DNA of 64,000 bases from Cytophagaceae bacterium UBA7467 (lineage in GTDB: Bacteria > Bacteroidota > Bacteroidia > Cytophagales > Spirosomataceae): assembly GCA_002479785.1 (NCBI GenBank), contig DLPD01000034.1, forward strand, positions 1 through 64,000, written 5' to 3'. The notes under the pieces are model-generated. The model saw only the letters and a list, made by a program, of their open reading frames with translations, searched no databases and was not told the origin of the DNA. Below are positions 33,959-43,743 of the stretch, in pieces. The position numbers and the translations under genes are program-made. How positions within the stretch are numbered: position 1 is the stretch's first letter; every line of letters starts with the position of its first letter.

Positions 33959-34528
33959 ATGCTTAATCTTGTTTTATTTGGGCCTCCAGGGGCAGGCAAA
34001 GGCACTCAGTCCGCAAAATTAATTGCGAAATACGGTTTAATCCATTTGTCTACAGGTGATTTATTACGTGCGGAAATTTCTGCAGGTACGACTTTAGGCT
34101 TGGAAGCGAAGAAATTGATGGATCAAGGAATCTTGGTGCCGGATGCAGTCGTGATCGGAATGATCGAGAATAAATTGAACGAGAACAAGGAGGCAGCGGG
34201 TTTTATTTTTGATGGTTTTCCTAGAACGGAAGCGCAAGCTCAAGCTTTGGACAATTTATTAGCTGGTCATCAATTAGCAATTAATCACATGATCGCTTTA
34301 GAGGTGAGCGAAGAAGAATTAACGCAGCGTCTATTAGAGCGCGGTAAGACTTCAGGTCGTCCAGATGACCAAAACGAAGAATTAATTCGTAAACGCGTAC
34401 AAGAATACGGCGAAAAAACGGCTCCAGTGGCCGGTTATTATGCCGCACAACATAAATTCTCAGGAATCAATGGTATAGGTGAAATTGAGGAGATTTTCTC
34501 CCAAATCGTCACTATTATCGAGGCCTAA
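33959..34528 (+). CDS. adk: Adenylate kinase
   Basis: Interconverts ATP + AMP and 2 ADP. The 189-residue protein is the short form with a minimal LID loop: P-loop GPPGAGKGT (8-16), AMP-binding HLSTGDLLR (about 29-37), FIFDGFPRTEAQA (about 81) and RLLERGKTSGRPDD (about 122). No zinc-binding cysteines are present in the LID. obgE follows 13 nt later, so both are probably in one transcript from the box at 33923. Confidence 0.97.
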   Translation: MLNLVLFGPPGAGKGTQSAKLIAKYGLIHLSTGDLLRAEISAGTTLGLEAKKLMDQGILVPDAVVIGMIENKLNENKEAAGFIFDGFPRTEAQAQALDNLLAGHQLAINHMIALEVSEEELTQRLLERGKTSGRPDDQNEELIRKRVQEYGEKTAPVAGYYAAQHKFSGINGIGEIEEIFSQIVTIIEA

Positions 34529-34541
34529 TTAACACACAAGA

Positions 34542-35636
34542 ATGACATCTAACTTCATCGACTACGTCAAAATCAATCTCCGTTCCGGCCGAGGAGGAAG
34601 CGGTTCATCCCATTTTAGGAGGGAAAAACACGTGCCTAAAGGAGGACCGGATGGTGGCGATGGCGGTCGTGGAGGTCACGTCTATATCGTGGGAAGTACC
34701 CAGCTATGGACCCTAATTCACTTAAAATACCAAAAGCATATTATTGCGGAAAACGGTAAAGGGGGTGAAGGGGGACGTCGTTCCGGTGCAGAAGGGGAAG
34801 ATGTCTTCATCGAAGTGCCTTTAGGAACCATCGTACGGGATGCTGAGACCAACGAATTTATTGCGGAGGTTACTGAAGAAGGCCAAAAAATCATGGTTTT
34901 GGCCGGTGGCCGCGGAGGATTGGGGAATCATAATTTCAAATCCTCTACCAATCAGTCACCCCGTCATGCACAGCCAGGAGAACCGGGTCAAGATCTGTGG
35001 GTGGTGATGGAGCTAAAAGTATTAGCTGATGTGGGTTTGGTAGGTTTTCCGAATGCTGGTAAATCGACACTTTTATCGGTACTTTCTGCGGCAACTCCAG
35101 AGATTGCAGATTATCCCTTCACTACCTTAGTGCCCCAATTAGGTGTTGTGGAATACCGCGATTATAAATCCTTTGTAGTAGCTGACATTCCAGGAATTAT
35201 TGAGGGGGCATCAGAAGGCAAAGGTTTGGGATTGAGATTTTTACGCCATATTGAGCGTAACTCGATTTTGTGCTTCTTGATTCCATCGGATGCGGAAAAT
35301 TGGGGAGAAGAATACCGAATCTTAACGGGAGAATTAGAGAAATACAATCCGGAATTATTGGGTAAACGCCGGGTAATTGTGGTCTCTAAAATGGACCTTT
35401 CGATTCCTGAAATGGAAGAAGAAATGCGCGAAAGTTTGCCTAAAGATATCCCCGTATTATTGATTTCTTCCGTTACTCAGGAGGGAATTCAGTCCTTGAA
35501 GGATTTGCTTTGGAATACTTTATTGGATGAGAATAAAGACTTCGCGAAGCCGAAAGAAGCTCCTGTTATCATCGATCTACCCGTGGTGAATCCATTGGCG
35601 GATCAATTAATGGAAGATCCGGAAGAATTAGATTAA
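34542..35636 (+). CDS. obgE: GTPase Obg
   Basis: Essential ribosome-associated GTPase involved in 50S assembly and growth control. The 364-residue protein has the glycine-rich Obg fold (about 1-158, [21 protein letters not shown] then GGDGGRGG). It then carries the G domain with G1 GFPNAGKST (about 167-175), G2/G3 [10 protein letters not shown] and DIPGI, and G4 SKMD. The segment after the G domain is short and acidic rather than a full Obg C-terminal domain. It overlaps the convergent rmlD-like gene by 9 nt. Confidence 0.96.
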   Translation: MTSNFIDYVKINLRSGRGGSGSSHFRREKHVPKGGPDGGDGGRGGHVYIVGSTQLWTLIHLKYQKHIIAENGKGGEGGRRSGAEGEDVFIEVPLGTIVRDAETNEFIAEVTEEGQKIMVLAGGRGGLGNHNFKSSTNQSPRHAQPGEPGQDLWVVMELKVLADVGLVGFPNAGKSTLLSVLSAATPEIADYPFTTLVPQLGVVEYRDYKSFVVADIPGIIEGASEGKGLGLRFLRHIERNSILCFLIPSDAENWGEEYRILTGELEKYNPELLGKRRVIVVSKMDLSIPEMEEEMRESLPKDIPVLLISSVTQEGIQSLKDLLWNTLLDENKDFAKPKEAPVIIDLPVVNPLADQLMEDPEELD

Positions 35637-36539
35637 ATCAGCCACTTGCTGTGCCATTAAGGCAATACCTTCTTGAAAAGTTCTAGGTGTGTAACCTAGG
35701 ACTTTTTTTGCTTTATCGAGCACAAATCCAGTACGAGCTGGTCTTTTAGCCGTTTGTTGGAAGGTGGATGAATCCGCTTTCTGTAACAAGGATTTATCCA
35801 AACCGTAATATTCTGCCGTCATCACCGCCATCTCATATGGCGTTAAGAAATCGGATCCAGAGATGTTGAATATACCTTCCACTTCATCCTTAGCGAGTAG
35901 CCAACAGCCCATGGCCAAATCCTCTGCAAGAGTAGGGGTGCGGAATTGATCAGTCACTACCTGTATCGTTTTTCCCTCTTCAAGTGATTTTTTCACCCAA
36001 AGCACGATATTCGATCGGCTCATATCGGGCACGATTCCATACACTAAAACGGTGCGTGCAATACTCCATCGAATGGAAGAATCAAACAATAATTGTTCGG
36101 CCTTTAATTTGCTTTCGCCATAATAGGAAATGGGATTGGCCACACCTTCTTCCGTATAAGGACCATCCGCTCCGTCAAAAATAAAGTCCGTCGATAAATG
36201 ACATAAATAGGAACCATGTTTTTCGCAGGCCTGAATGATAAAGGCAACCGAATCTACATTCAATAGGTCACAACCTGCCCGATCCGTTTCGCAGGTATCC
36301 ACATTGGTCATGGCTGCCGTGTGAATAACCACCTCAGGCTTGAATTGATCGAAAACGTTGTTTACTTCCTCTTGAACGGTAATATCTAAAGACGCATAGG
36401 TATACCCATCCGTCACGGGCAAACGATTATTCCCACGAGCGGTGGCGATTAAATCGACATTTGCCTGTGTGCGTAATAGTTCAACCAGTTTTTGGCCTAA
36501 TAAACCATTCGACCCAGTGATTAATATGCGTTTTTTCAT
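35628..36539 (-). CDS. NAD(P)-dependent sugar-nucleotide reductase, RmlD-like SDR
   Basis: Extended short-chain dehydrogenase resembling dTDP-4-dehydrorhamnose reductase. The 303-residue protein has the Rossmann motif [13 protein letters not shown] (4-16), the [12 protein letters not shown] segment (about 74-85) typical of RmlD, STDFIFDG (about 114) and the catalytic YGESK (about 138-142). No rmlA, rmlB or rmlC lies nearby, so the actual substrate is open; methionine adenosyltransferase beta-type SDRs look alike. Its start overlaps the hemC stop by 4 nt, placing it in the holB-hemC operon. Confidence 0.8.
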   Translation of the reverse strand: MKKRILITGSNGLLGQKLVELLRTQANVDLIATARGNNRLPVTDGYTYASLDITVQEEVNNVFDQFKPEVVIHTAAMTNVDTCETDRAGCDLLNVDSVAFIIQACEKHGSYLCHLSTDFIFDGADGPYTEEGVANPISYYGESKLKAEQLLFDSSIRWSIARTVLVYGIVPDMSRSNIVLWVKKSLEEGKTIQVVTDQFRTPTLAEDLAMGCWLLAKDEVEGIFNISGSDFLTPYEMAVMTAEYYGLDKSLLQKADSSTFQQTAKRPARTGFVLDKAKKVLGYTPRTFQEGIALMAQQVADLI

Positions 36540-37462
36540 GAACCTAATTGCTGTCTGATTTTGCGTAATAATTGATGTGCTCCTAAATGGATGAGCTCCA
36601 TCGCGACTTCTTTACCAAGGATGGCGGGATCTGATCCCTCTGCTGAATGGGAGATATTTTCTATTCCATCTAAGCTGAGAACTCCTGCTTGTAGCTTTAA
36701 TTTCCCCCCTTCTAAATGCGCGTGTCCATAAACAGGAACGCTACAGCCGCCTTCTAAATGGGCTAATAAATGGCGTTCTGCTACTAATGCAGCTTCCGTC
36801 GAGGGGTGGTTGCAAGCTTTACGTACTAAAGCTTTAATGCTGGAGTCTAAAGAAACCGCACACTGAATCGCTACGGACCCTTGACCCACTGCTGGGACAA
36901 AATGGTCAAGGCCTAGATGCTGTGTGATATAGGATTCCATTTCCATGCGATGAACGCCGGCAAAAGCGAGTAGCATCGCATCGCAATCCCCCTTTTTCAA
37001 TTTTTCCAAACGGGTCTGAAGATTGCCCCGCATCTCCACTGCCGTATGTTGTGGGTAGAAATGGCTTAAGAAGGCACGTCTGCGCGTCGATGAGGTGCCC
37101 ACACGTAAAGGTTCGTTGGAGGCTAGGGTTTTCGCCGGATCCAGGCTTAAAACAACGTCTTGCGCCGCTTCTCGCTGAGTGAAAGCAATTAATTCTAGTT
37201 CTGCAGGAATATGAGAGGGTAAATCTTTCGCAGAATGCTGTGCGATATCGATTTCTCCCGCGCACAACATCGCCTCTAATTCTTCTGTAAACACTCCTTT
37301 TGAGCCTATTTTAGACAGGGAACGGTCTAAAATTTGATCCCCTTTGGTTGTTATCGATACGATTTCGTAGGCTAAACCCTGCGTTGCGAGCAATGCGCCT
37401 ACATGGTGTGCTTGCCACAGTGCCAAAGCCGAATTTCGAGTACCAATGCGAATCGTTTTCAT
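36536..37462 (-). CDS. hemC: Hydroxymethylbilane synthase (porphobilinogen deaminase)
   Basis: Joins four porphobilinogens into hydroxymethylbilane in heme synthesis. The 308-residue protein starts MKTIRIGTRNSALALWQA, the usual beginning of HemC. It has STTKGD-like SITTKGDQILD (about 36), HSAKDLPS (about 76) and the cofactor-binding cysteine in LEGGCSVPVYGH (about 238). The open frame extends 25 codons upstream into holB, but MKTIRIGT is the sensible start, 1 nt after the holB stop. hemD lies 15 kb away on the other strand. Confidence 0.95.
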   Translation of the reverse strand: MKTIRIGTRNSALALWQAHHVGALLATQGLAYEIVSITTKGDQILDRSLSKIGSKGVFTEELEAMLCAGEIDIAQHSAKDLPSHIPAELELIAFTQREAAQDVVLSLDPAKTLASNEPLRVGTSSTRRRAFLSHFYPQHTAVEMRGNLQTRLEKLKKGDCDAMLLAFAGVHRMEMESYITQHLGLDHFVPAVGQGSVAIQCAVSLDSSIKALVRKACNHPSTEAALVAERHLLAHLEGGCSVPVYGHAHLEGGKLKLQAGVLSLDGIENISHSAEGSDPAILGKEVAMELIHLGAHQLLRKIRQQLGS

Positions 37463-37463
37463 A

Positions 37464-38594
37464 TTAGGAGTTTTTCGCGTGGAAAACGCGCAATAAATAC
37501 AAAGATAAATCGAGGTGAACCATCTTTGCTCGCGCATTGCGTTCTAAATGGTAATGAACCTCTGATATTTTTTCGGTCATTGCCGCGATCTTTTCGGTAT
37601 TCAATGTCTTCGAGAAATTATTCACAAAGGCTTTCTCTTTTTCGAGTGATTTGATCAAGGCACTTGCATCCGAAATTTGGTACAAGCATTGTCTGAAAAT
37701 ATGGAGACTATAACTTAAAATACCTTTTTGGTTTTCTTTCGCTAAGCCGTCGAATTGGTCTGCTAATTGTACTAATTTGGATAGATTGCGGGCATATATC
37801 GCGCGCATCCATTCCGCAAACCAGGTTGTTGTACTAAGGTTATCGGAGTTAGATTTCTCCAAAGCTTCCGAGATGTTTCCTTCACAATTTACTGCGATTT
37901 GATGGGCCTTTTCCGTATCAATTTCCGCTTTTTGGACTAAATAATCAGCTAAATCTTCTACCTCCACAGCACCCACACTGACGCGTTGAGTTCTAGAGAG
38001 AATGGTCGTCAATAATTTATCTGGTTCTGCACAAACTAAGATGAATAAGGTAGAACTAGGCGGTTCCTCCAAAGTCTTCAATAAGGCATTACCGGCAGAA
38101 GCATTCAGCGTCTCTGGGTTCCAAAGCATCACCACCTTAAACGGCGCTTCAAACGGCTTTAAGCTGATTTTTTGCACTAGTTTACGGGTCTCCTCCACGG
38201 GAATATTCCCCTGGCGATTCCCTTCGGCTCCCATGTGAACCAGCCATTCTGGTAAGGTTCTGAAATAGGATTCTTGAATAAATTTTCTCCAATCAGGCAG
38301 GAAAACATCCGATTCCGCATCTTTGATTTTCTTGGTGATAACGGTAGGGTAGACATAGACTAAATCTGGGTGAACGCCGCGTTGCAATTTCTGGCAACTA
38401 GGACAGACGCCACAGGAATCTGTTTCTGATCTATTCGTGCAAAATAAGTAGCTAACAAATGCATGCGCCATTGCGAGTTGAGCTCCTCCGGGAGGACCCA
38501 CAAATAATTGGGCATGTGCGATGTGTTGATTTTGCACCGCTTGCGACAACGTCTTCTTGGTTTTAGGTAGACCTGGAATGTCTTGAAATCGCAT
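37464..38594 (-). CDS. holB: DNA polymerase III subunit delta'
   Basis: Clamp-loader subunit of the AAA+ fold. The 376-residue protein has the expected N-terminal block (DIPGLPKTKKTL, IAHAQLFVGPPGGAQLA) with a P-loop lacking the usual GKT, as in catalytically inactive delta' subunits. A four-cysteine zinc site (CTNRSETDSCGVCPSC, about 53-68) and the sensor region VEETRKLVQKISLKPFEAPFKVVML with NALLKTLEEPPSSTLFIL (about 167) follow. It is the first gene of holB-hemC-rmlD-like, which are nearly contiguous. Confidence 0.88.
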   Translation of the reverse strand: MRFQDIPGLPKTKKTLSQAVQNQHIAHAQLFVGPPGGAQLAMAHAFVSYLFCTNRSETDSCGVCPSCQKLQRGVHPDLVYVYPTVITKKIKDAESDVFLPDWRKFIQESYFRTLPEWLVHMGAEGNRQGNIPVEETRKLVQKISLKPFEAPFKVVMLWNPETLNASAGNALLKTLEEPPSSTLFILVCAEPDKLLTTILSRTQRVSVGAVEVEDLADYLVQKAEIDTEKAHQIAVNCEGNISEALEKSNSDNLSTTTWFAEWMRAIYARNLSKLVQLADQFDGLAKENQKGILSYSLHIFRQCLYQISDASALIKSLEKEKAFVNNFSKTLNTEKIAAMTEKISEVHYHLERNARAKMVHLDLSLYLLRVFHAKNS

Positions 38595-38620
38595 GAATGG
38601 GGCTTTATTTTAAGAAAGAA

Positions 38621-39700
38621 CTAATTTCGGAAAGATGTATCCGCTTTCCAAATTTCTTCCATGCTTTGGCGCAGATTTTCGGGGATTTTCTGATTTTTCA
38701 ATGCTATCCAAGCGCAGGCTGAAGCGAATGCTTTCTCCAAGTCAAATGCGCGTAATGCAGGATACTCGCCATAACTAAAAGAAGGAATGAATCGCGGAGG
38801 AAATCCTATACTCGAAAGGTTGCAGTGACTCCCAATGACGGTACCGGTATTCAGATTTGTTCCTACACCGGTGGTGACAAAATCGCCAAAGATTTGGCCT
38901 AAAGACGTTAAACCCGTATTTCGAGGACCCTTTACAGTATAATCATAGAGGGAAATAGGTTGAATATCATTACGTAGGTTAGAACCGTTTGTGAGTGCGC
39001 CTAAATTCGAATAGGATCCCACAATCGAATTGCCTAAATACCCTTCATGGGCCTTATTGCTAAAAGGAAAGAAGATGCAGTGGTTAATTTCGCCACCTAC
39101 TTTGCAGCCTGGGCCGATGGTGGTATTTGGTCGAATCTTTGCCCCTATATTCGTTGTTGCGCCAGTTAGGAGCGCTGCTGGGCCCTGTATCAATGTCCCT
39201 ATTTGTATAGTAACATCCTCTCCAATGTAAATAGGTCCTTTGCTAGCATCTAAGATACTTCCCTGCACCTGCGCGCTGGGGTGAACGTAGATGTATTCCG
39301 GAGCGATGAAGGTATTGTTTCCTGAATCAGGATGGTTTCCTTTGATTTCGGCATTTAAAAACACAGCTTGGTAGGCTAGCAAATCTTCCGGATGCTGTAG
39401 AAAAGGGAGGTGTTGTTCTATGCGATGAGTGCCTTGTCCTTTTTGGGCCAAAACCTGACCATTATATACATAGGAACTATCTGCCGGAAGCTGGTCTAAA
39501 AGGGTGAATGTGGAAGGCAATGGAAGGAGAGCGCTGAGTACTCGAATATCCGCTTGATCAGCGTTTGAAACGCGGTTCAGCCATTTACTTTCTAAGGTAC
39601 TGGTGCCCACCCACAATTCAGCGACTTTGCGGTGCTGAGTTAGGGGTTGAAGGGCATTTTTTAATGCCAAATCCTCAAATAAATAAACCTTGGACTGCAT
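38621..39700 (-). CDS. GlmU-like sugar nucleotidyltransferase/left-handed beta-helix protein
   Basis: A 359-residue protein with a C-terminal left-handed beta helix made of hexapeptide repeats (about 140-330, for example VHPSAQVQGSILD and IGEDVTIQIGTLIQG). The N-terminal region (1-130) is only weakly like a nucleotidyltransferase and lacks the GlmU signature LAAGxGTRM. It therefore fits the Bacteroidota GlmU-related family whose reaction is not established. It stands 26 nt upstream of holB on the same strand and after the L31 terminator. Confidence 0.75.
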   Translation of the reverse strand: MQSKVYLFEDLALKNALQPLTQHRKVAELWVGTSTLESKWLNRVSNADQADIRVLSALLPLPSTFTLLDQLPADSSYVYNGQVLAQKGQGTHRIEQHLPFLQHPEDLLAYQAVFLNAEIKGNHPDSGNNTFIAPEYIYVHPSAQVQGSILDASKGPIYIGEDVTIQIGTLIQGPAALLTGATTNIGAKIRPNTTIGPGCKVGGEINHCIFFPFSNKAHEGYLGNSIVGSYSNLGALTNGSNLRNDIQPISLYDYTVKGPRNTGLTSLGQIFGDFVTTGVGTNLNTGTVIGSHCNLSSIGFPPRFIPSFSYGEYPALRAFDLEKAFASACAWIALKNQKIPENLRQSMEEIWKADTSFRN

Positions 39701-39716
39701 AGGACAAATCTAGGAT

Positions 39717-39755
39717 AAAAAAAGCCTTCCCCCAAAAGATGGAAGAAGGCTTTTT
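39717..39755 (-). terminator. Rho-independent terminator of rpmE
   Basis: AAAAAGCCTTC and GAAGGCTTTTT form an 11-bp stem around a 15-nt loop, with A and T runs on both sides. On the minus strand it follows the L31 gene by 18 nt and precedes the GlmU-like gene. Confidence 0.88.
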
Positions 39756-39773
39756 GTATAGGCGCAAGGAAAA

Positions 39774-40013
39774 TTACTTCGCGTAACGCTTGTTGAATTT
39801 GTCCACACGTCCTGTTGTATCTAACAATACGTTCTTACCTGTATAGAATGGGTGAGATTGGGATGAAACCTCTAATTTGTATACTGGGTAAGTAGCTCCT
39901 TCGAATTCTGTTGTCTCTGTGGTAGCAACACATGAACGAGTTAAAAACTTGTAATCAGCTGATAGATCGTGAAATACAACTTCTTTGTATTCTGGGTGGA
40001 TATCTTTTTTCAT
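39774..40013 (-). CDS. rpmE2: 50S ribosomal protein L31 type B
   Basis: Large-subunit protein at the subunit bridge. The 79-residue form starts [16 protein letters not shown], typical of type B L31, with [16 protein letters not shown] and the C-terminal [12 protein letters not shown]. It lacks the CxxC pairs of the zinc-binding type A, so it needs no zinc. In many bacteria type B replaces type A when zinc is low; no Zur-like site was recognised here. A promoter about 85 nt upstream leaves a structured leader. Confidence 0.95.
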   Translation of the reverse strand: MKKDIHPEYKEVVFHDLSADYKFLTRSCVATTETTEFEGATYPVYKLEVSSQSHPFYTGKNVLLDTTGRVDKFNKRYAK

Positions 40014-40106
40014 GATAATGGATAATAGACGATTCCCTGCCGTCCTGTTTAAATAATGTTTTCCAAAGGGGGATATTTGGACCTTATAATAAGGGATGCA
40101 AAATTA
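40014..40106 (-). promoter_or_regulatory. rpmE promoter and structured 5' leader
   Basis: On the minus strand TAATTTTG (40099-40106) is a TAnnTTTG box. The roughly 80-nt leader that follows holds three small hairpins: CCTTAT/ATAAGG (almost no loop), TCCAAA/TTTGGA and GACG/CGTC. Such a leader could bind L31 for autoregulation, by analogy with other ribosomal protein leaders. Confidence 0.5.
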
Positions 40107-40561
40107 CAGAATGTATTTTATTTTCCAACTATTTACCTTAACAAAATTTCAGATATTTCCACGCGATTTTTCAGCTGATTTTTTTTTAAAAATAATTTTA
40201 TAGCACTTTTCTAAGAAGCGATACGGCTAATGAATTGAGTTGCGGGGATTTGAATGTGGTATTTCAAATACAGCCCTTTTTTATATTTTTTTTGGCCAAA
40301 AAATTGTTTGCACAGAGCCTGCTTTTTTTCTAATTTTACCAAGAGCACAATCAGCCAAAGATGCTTCAATTTTTGGTTTAGGAAAGCATAAAAACAAAAC
40401 CGCCACGCACTCAATTTGTTAACGCAAAAAGAGGCAAAAAGCTAAGAAAAAAATTCTCTTAACACGGGAAATCTTTTGCCTAAATGTAGGTGTTTGGTTT
40501 TTGCATTTTGTTTCGCATTTATATTGAATTAGAAGTTTTAAATTATAATAGATAGATACAC
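40107..40561 (+). other. Gene-free AT-rich region upstream of nrdA
   Basis: About 455 nt with no supported gene. It contains two palindromes: GTATTT-C-AAATAC (40259-40271), overlapped by ATTTGAA/TTCAAAT arms, and TTTTTTGGCCAAAAAA (40288-40303). A promoter candidate near the gene is TTTG (40493-40496) with TATATTGA (40520-40527), 23 nt apart. No match to an NrdR box or a cobalamin riboswitch core was found. Short open frames here have poor composition and were not accepted. Confidence 0.5.
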
Positions 40562-43012
40562 ATGTACGTAGTAAAAAGAGACGGTCGTCGCGAATCAGTA
40601 AAGTTTGACAAAATCACCGCCAGAATTGAAAAGCTGAGTTACAGCTTGGATCCATTTTTTGTTCAGCCTTTAGAGGTTGCTAGAAAGGTGATCACTGGTT
40701 TGTTTGATGGCGTTAAAACAACTGAACTGGATAATTTAGCGGCTGAAACAGCTGCCTCTTTGACAACAAAACACCCTGATTATGCAGTTCTAGCAGCTCG
40801 TATCGCTGTTTCTAACTTGCACAAGAATACATTGAAGTCCTTCTCGGCTACAATGAAACGTTTGTACACGTACATCGATCCTAAGACAGGGCAGAACGCA
40901 GCACTTCTTTCTAAGGAGGTGTATGATATCATTAAAAACAATGCCGTTGAATTAGATGAAGCCATCATCTATGACCGTGACTTTGGTTATGATTATTTCG
41001 GATTCAAGACCCTAGAGAAATCGTATCTATTAAAGCTAGATGGACAAATCGCAGAACGCCCTCAACACATGTTAATGCGTGTTGCGGTAGGTATCCATAA
41101 AGCAGACATTGCAGCTGCCATTGAGACCTATAATTTATTATCTGAGCGTTGGTTCACTCACGCGACTCCAACTCTCTTCAATGCTGGTACTCCGAAGCCT
41201 CAACTTTCGTCTTGTTTCTTGTTAACAATGCAGGACGATTCGATCGAAGGAATCTACGATACCTTGAAGCAAACAGCTAAGATTTCACAGTCTGCCGGAG
41301 GTATTGGATTAAGCATCCATAACATCCGTGCTACAGGCTCTTATATCAAGGGTACAAATGGTACTTCGAATGGTATTATCCCAATGTTACGCGTATTCAA
41401 CGATACAGCTCGTTACGTGGATCAAGGGGGTGGAAAGCGTAAAGGAAGCTTTGCGATTTACTTAGAACCATGGCACGCGGATGTATTCGAATTCTTAGAA
41501 TTGAAGAAGAACCACGGTAAGGAAGAAATGCGTGCGCGTGATTTATTCTATGCCCTTTGGATTCCGGATTTATTCATGAAGCGTGTTGAAAGTAATGAGG
41601 AGTGGTCCTTATTCTGCCCACATGAGTGTCCAGGTTTAGCAGATACGCATGGAGCTGAATTCGAAGCTTTGTATGAGAAATACGAACTTGCGGGTAAAGC
41701 TCGTACGGTGGTGAAGGCACAGGAGTTGTGGTTTAAAATCCTAGAATCTCAAACAGAGACAGGAACACCGTACATGCTGTTTAAAGATCATGCGAACAAC
41801 AAATCAAACCAAAAGAATTTAGGTACCATTAAGTCTTCGAACCTATGTACGGAGATCATTGAGTACACAGCGAAAGACGAAGTAGCGGTTTGTAACCTAG
41901 CTTCTTTAGCCTTGCCTAAATATGTGAACGTAGACGAAAACGGCGTTTTACGTTTTGATCACAAGAAGTTATATGAGGTGACGAAAATTGCGACACGCAA
42001 TTTGAATAAGATTATCGATGTTAACTATTACCCAGTTAAAGAGGCTGAGAATTCGAACTTACGTCACCGTCCTATCGGTTTAGGGGTTCAAGGTTTAGCT
42101 GACGTGTTCATCTTGTTACGTATGCCATTCGAGTCAGAAGAAGCGAAACAATTGAACAAGGATATCTTCGAAACCATCTATTTCGCGGCAATGGAAACTT
42201 CCATGGAATTAGCGAAAGTAGAAGGCCCTTACTCTACTTGGGAAGGTTCACCTATTTCGAAAGGGGTATTCCAATTCGATATGTGGAATGTAACTCCATC
42301 TTCAGGAAACTGGGATTGGGAGGATTTACGTACGAAAGTAGTTGAGCACGGAGTACGTAACTCACTATTAGTTGCTCCAATGCCTACGGCTTCTACGAGT
42401 CAGATCTTAGGAAATAACGAGTGTTTCGAGCCTTACACATCTAATATTTACGCACGTCGCGTATTATCAGGTGAGTTTGCGATCGTTAACAAGCACCTAT
42501 TGAAAGATTTGATCAAGTTAAACTTGTGGAATGATTCCATGAAGAATAAATTGATCATCGCGAATGGATCCGTTCAAAACATTCCGGAAATTCCTCAAAA
42601 CCTGAAGGATTTATATAAAACGGTTTGGGAGATCAAGCAAAAGACCATCTTAGAGATGGCTGCTGATCGTGGAGCCTACATCTGTCAATCTCAAAGTTTA
42701 AATATCCACATCCAAGATGTGAACTTTGGAAAATTAACATCGATGCACTTCCACGCTTGGAAGCTGGGCTTGAAAACAGGTATGTATTACCTACGTACGA
42801 AAGCGGCAACAGATGCGATTAAGTTCACCGTTGAGAAACAAGCAGAACCAGCGATTGAGCAAACCAATTTAGTAAACGAAACTGAATTAGTATACTCAGA
42901 GGCAGCAGCGAAAGCAGCGGCAGCTAGTTTTGATAATAGTGTAGAACAAAATAAAGCGGATATGACTTGTTCTTTGGATAATCCAGAGGCATGTGAGGCT
43001 TGCGGATCTTGA
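40562..43012 (+). CDS. nrdA: Ribonucleoside-diphosphate reductase, alpha subunit (class I)
   Basis: Reduces ribonucleotides to deoxyribonucleotides with a separate NrdB radical subunit. The 816-residue protein has an N-terminal ATP-cone (about 1-90, [16 protein letters not shown]), active-site cysteines Cys218 (LSSCFLL), Cys429 (SSNLCTEI) and Cys444 (VCNLASL), and the [19 protein letters not shown] block (about 612). A C-terminal redox tail CEACGS completes it. nrdB is not adjacent in this window. A 548-nt gene-free region upstream probably holds its control sites. Confidence 0.95.
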   Translation: MYVVKRDGRRESVKFDKITARIEKLSYSLDPFFVQPLEVARKVITGLFDGVKTTELDNLAAETAASLTTKHPDYAVLAARIAVSNLHKNTLKSFSATMKRLYTYIDPKTGQNAALLSKEVYDIIKNNAVELDEAIIYDRDFGYDYFGFKTLEKSYLLKLDGQIAERPQHMLMRVAVGIHKADIAAAIETYNLLSERWFTHATPTLFNAGTPKPQLSSCFLLTMQDDSIEGIYDTLKQTAKISQSAGGIGLSIHNIRATGSYIKGTNGTSNGIIPMLRVFNDTARYVDQGGGKRKGSFAIYLEPWHADVFEFLELKKNHGKEEMRARDLFYALWIPDLFMKRVESNEEWSLFCPHECPGLADTHGAEFEALYEKYELAGKARTVVKAQELWFKILESQTETGTPYMLFKDHANNKSNQKNLGTIKSSNLCTEIIEYTAKDEVAVCNLASLALPKYVNVDENGVLRFDHKKLYEVTKIATRNLNKIIDVNYYPVKEAENSNLRHRPIGLGVQGLADVFILLRMPFESEEAKQLNKDIFETIYFAAMETSMELAKVEGPYSTWEGSPISKGVFQFDMWNVTPSSGNWDWEDLRTKVVEHGVRNSLLVAPMPTASTSQILGNNECFEPYTSNIYARRVLSGEFAIVNKHLLKDLIKLNLWNDSMKNKLIIANGSVQNIPEIPQNLKDLYKTVWEIKQKTILEMAADRGAYICQSQSLNIHIQDVNFGKLTSMHFHAWKLGLKTGMYYLRTKAATDAIKFTVEKQAEPAIEQTNLVNETELVYSEAAAKAAAASFDNSVEQNKADMTCSLDNPEACEACGS

Positions 43013-43039
43013 TCCCCATACCTAAGCTGAAATAAAAAG

Positions 43040-43075
43040 AATCACTTAACCATTTGCGTTGAGTGATTTTTTTTT
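43040..43075 (+). terminator. Rho-independent terminator of nrdA
   Basis: AATCACTTAAC pairs with GTTGAGTGATT (11 bp, one T-G pair) around a 7-nt loop, followed by a run of nine T's. It lies 27 nt after the nrdA stop codon. Confidence 0.9.
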
Positions 43076-43095
43076 GGTAGACCAAATTACTAAAC

Positions 43096-43740
43096 ATGAA
43101 AAATATCTTTTTGAAATTGTTTTGGCTAGATGCTATCTTAGAATTAGTATCCCCTCTCTTATTTTCGGATTGCCCTGAGATTAGATATGTGACGAAGCCA
43201 TTATTAATGATCCTCTTAATGGGTCACATAGCACAAGAAAACCCAAGCCCTGCGCTATTCCTAACGTCCATTTTTGCCTTGTTAGGTGATGTGTTTCTAA
43301 TGCTTCCAGGTGACAGTTCCCTCTATTTTCAGCTCGGACTAGGATCCTTTTTGATGATGCAGTTGTGCTATATTCGTCTGTTCGCTAAACAAGCCTCAGA
43401 CCAGGCTTGGGTGCCTACCTTTGCACGAAAACCTCTAGTAGGGTTGTTTATTTATGTGTTCTCCTTTTTAGCTTTTTTAAACCCCTATTTAGCGGGAGGA
43501 ATGAAGATTCCGGTGACCCTTTATGCGTTTGCACTCGGTTCGATGCTGTACTTTGCTATTCGCTTAAGGAATCGATCAATCGTTCTAGGGGCATTTTTCT
43601 TTGTGGTTTCGGATAGTGTTTTGGCTTTTGGAAAGTTTTATTATTCTTTTCCGGGGATATCGACCCTAGTGATGAGTACTTATATTGTGGCTCAATTGCT
43701 ACTAATCAGCGCTTTGTGTAAATTGCAGCTTAAGAAATAA
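43096..43740 (+). CDS. YhhN family membrane protein (lysoplasmalogenase-like)
   Basis: A 214-residue protein with about seven to eight membrane helices. The family blocks VTKPLLMILLM (about 33-43), IFALLGDVFLMLPG (about 58-71) and FFVVSDSVLAFGKF (about 174-187) carry the conserved Lys and Asp residues of YhhN/TMEM86 proteins. Animal members hydrolyse the vinyl-ether bond of lysoplasmalogen; whether this bacterial one does is unknown. The dehydrogenase gene follows after 3 nt, suggesting co-transcription. Confidence 0.85.
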   Translation: MKNIFLKLFWLDAILELVSPLLFSDCPEIRYVTKPLLMILLMGHIAQENPSPALFLTSIFALLGDVFLMLPGDSSLYFQLGLGSFLMMQLCYIRLFAKQASDQAWVPTFARKPLVGLFIYVFSFLAFLNPYLAGGMKIPVTLYAFALGSMLYFAIRLRNRSIVLGAFFFVVSDSVLAFGKFYYSFPGISTLVMSTYIVAQLLLISALCKLQLKK

Positions 43741-43743
43741 ACC

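Noticed and set aside
40211..40422. Two opposing frames of 60-67 codons upstream of nrdA
   Set aside because: They overlap each other on opposite strands, have biased composition from the AT-rich DNA and no promoter or family resemblance.
40380..40561. Possible cobalamin riboswitch before nrdA
   Set aside because: Only a short GCCAC-like string is present; the B12-box core and its paired helices could not be formed.
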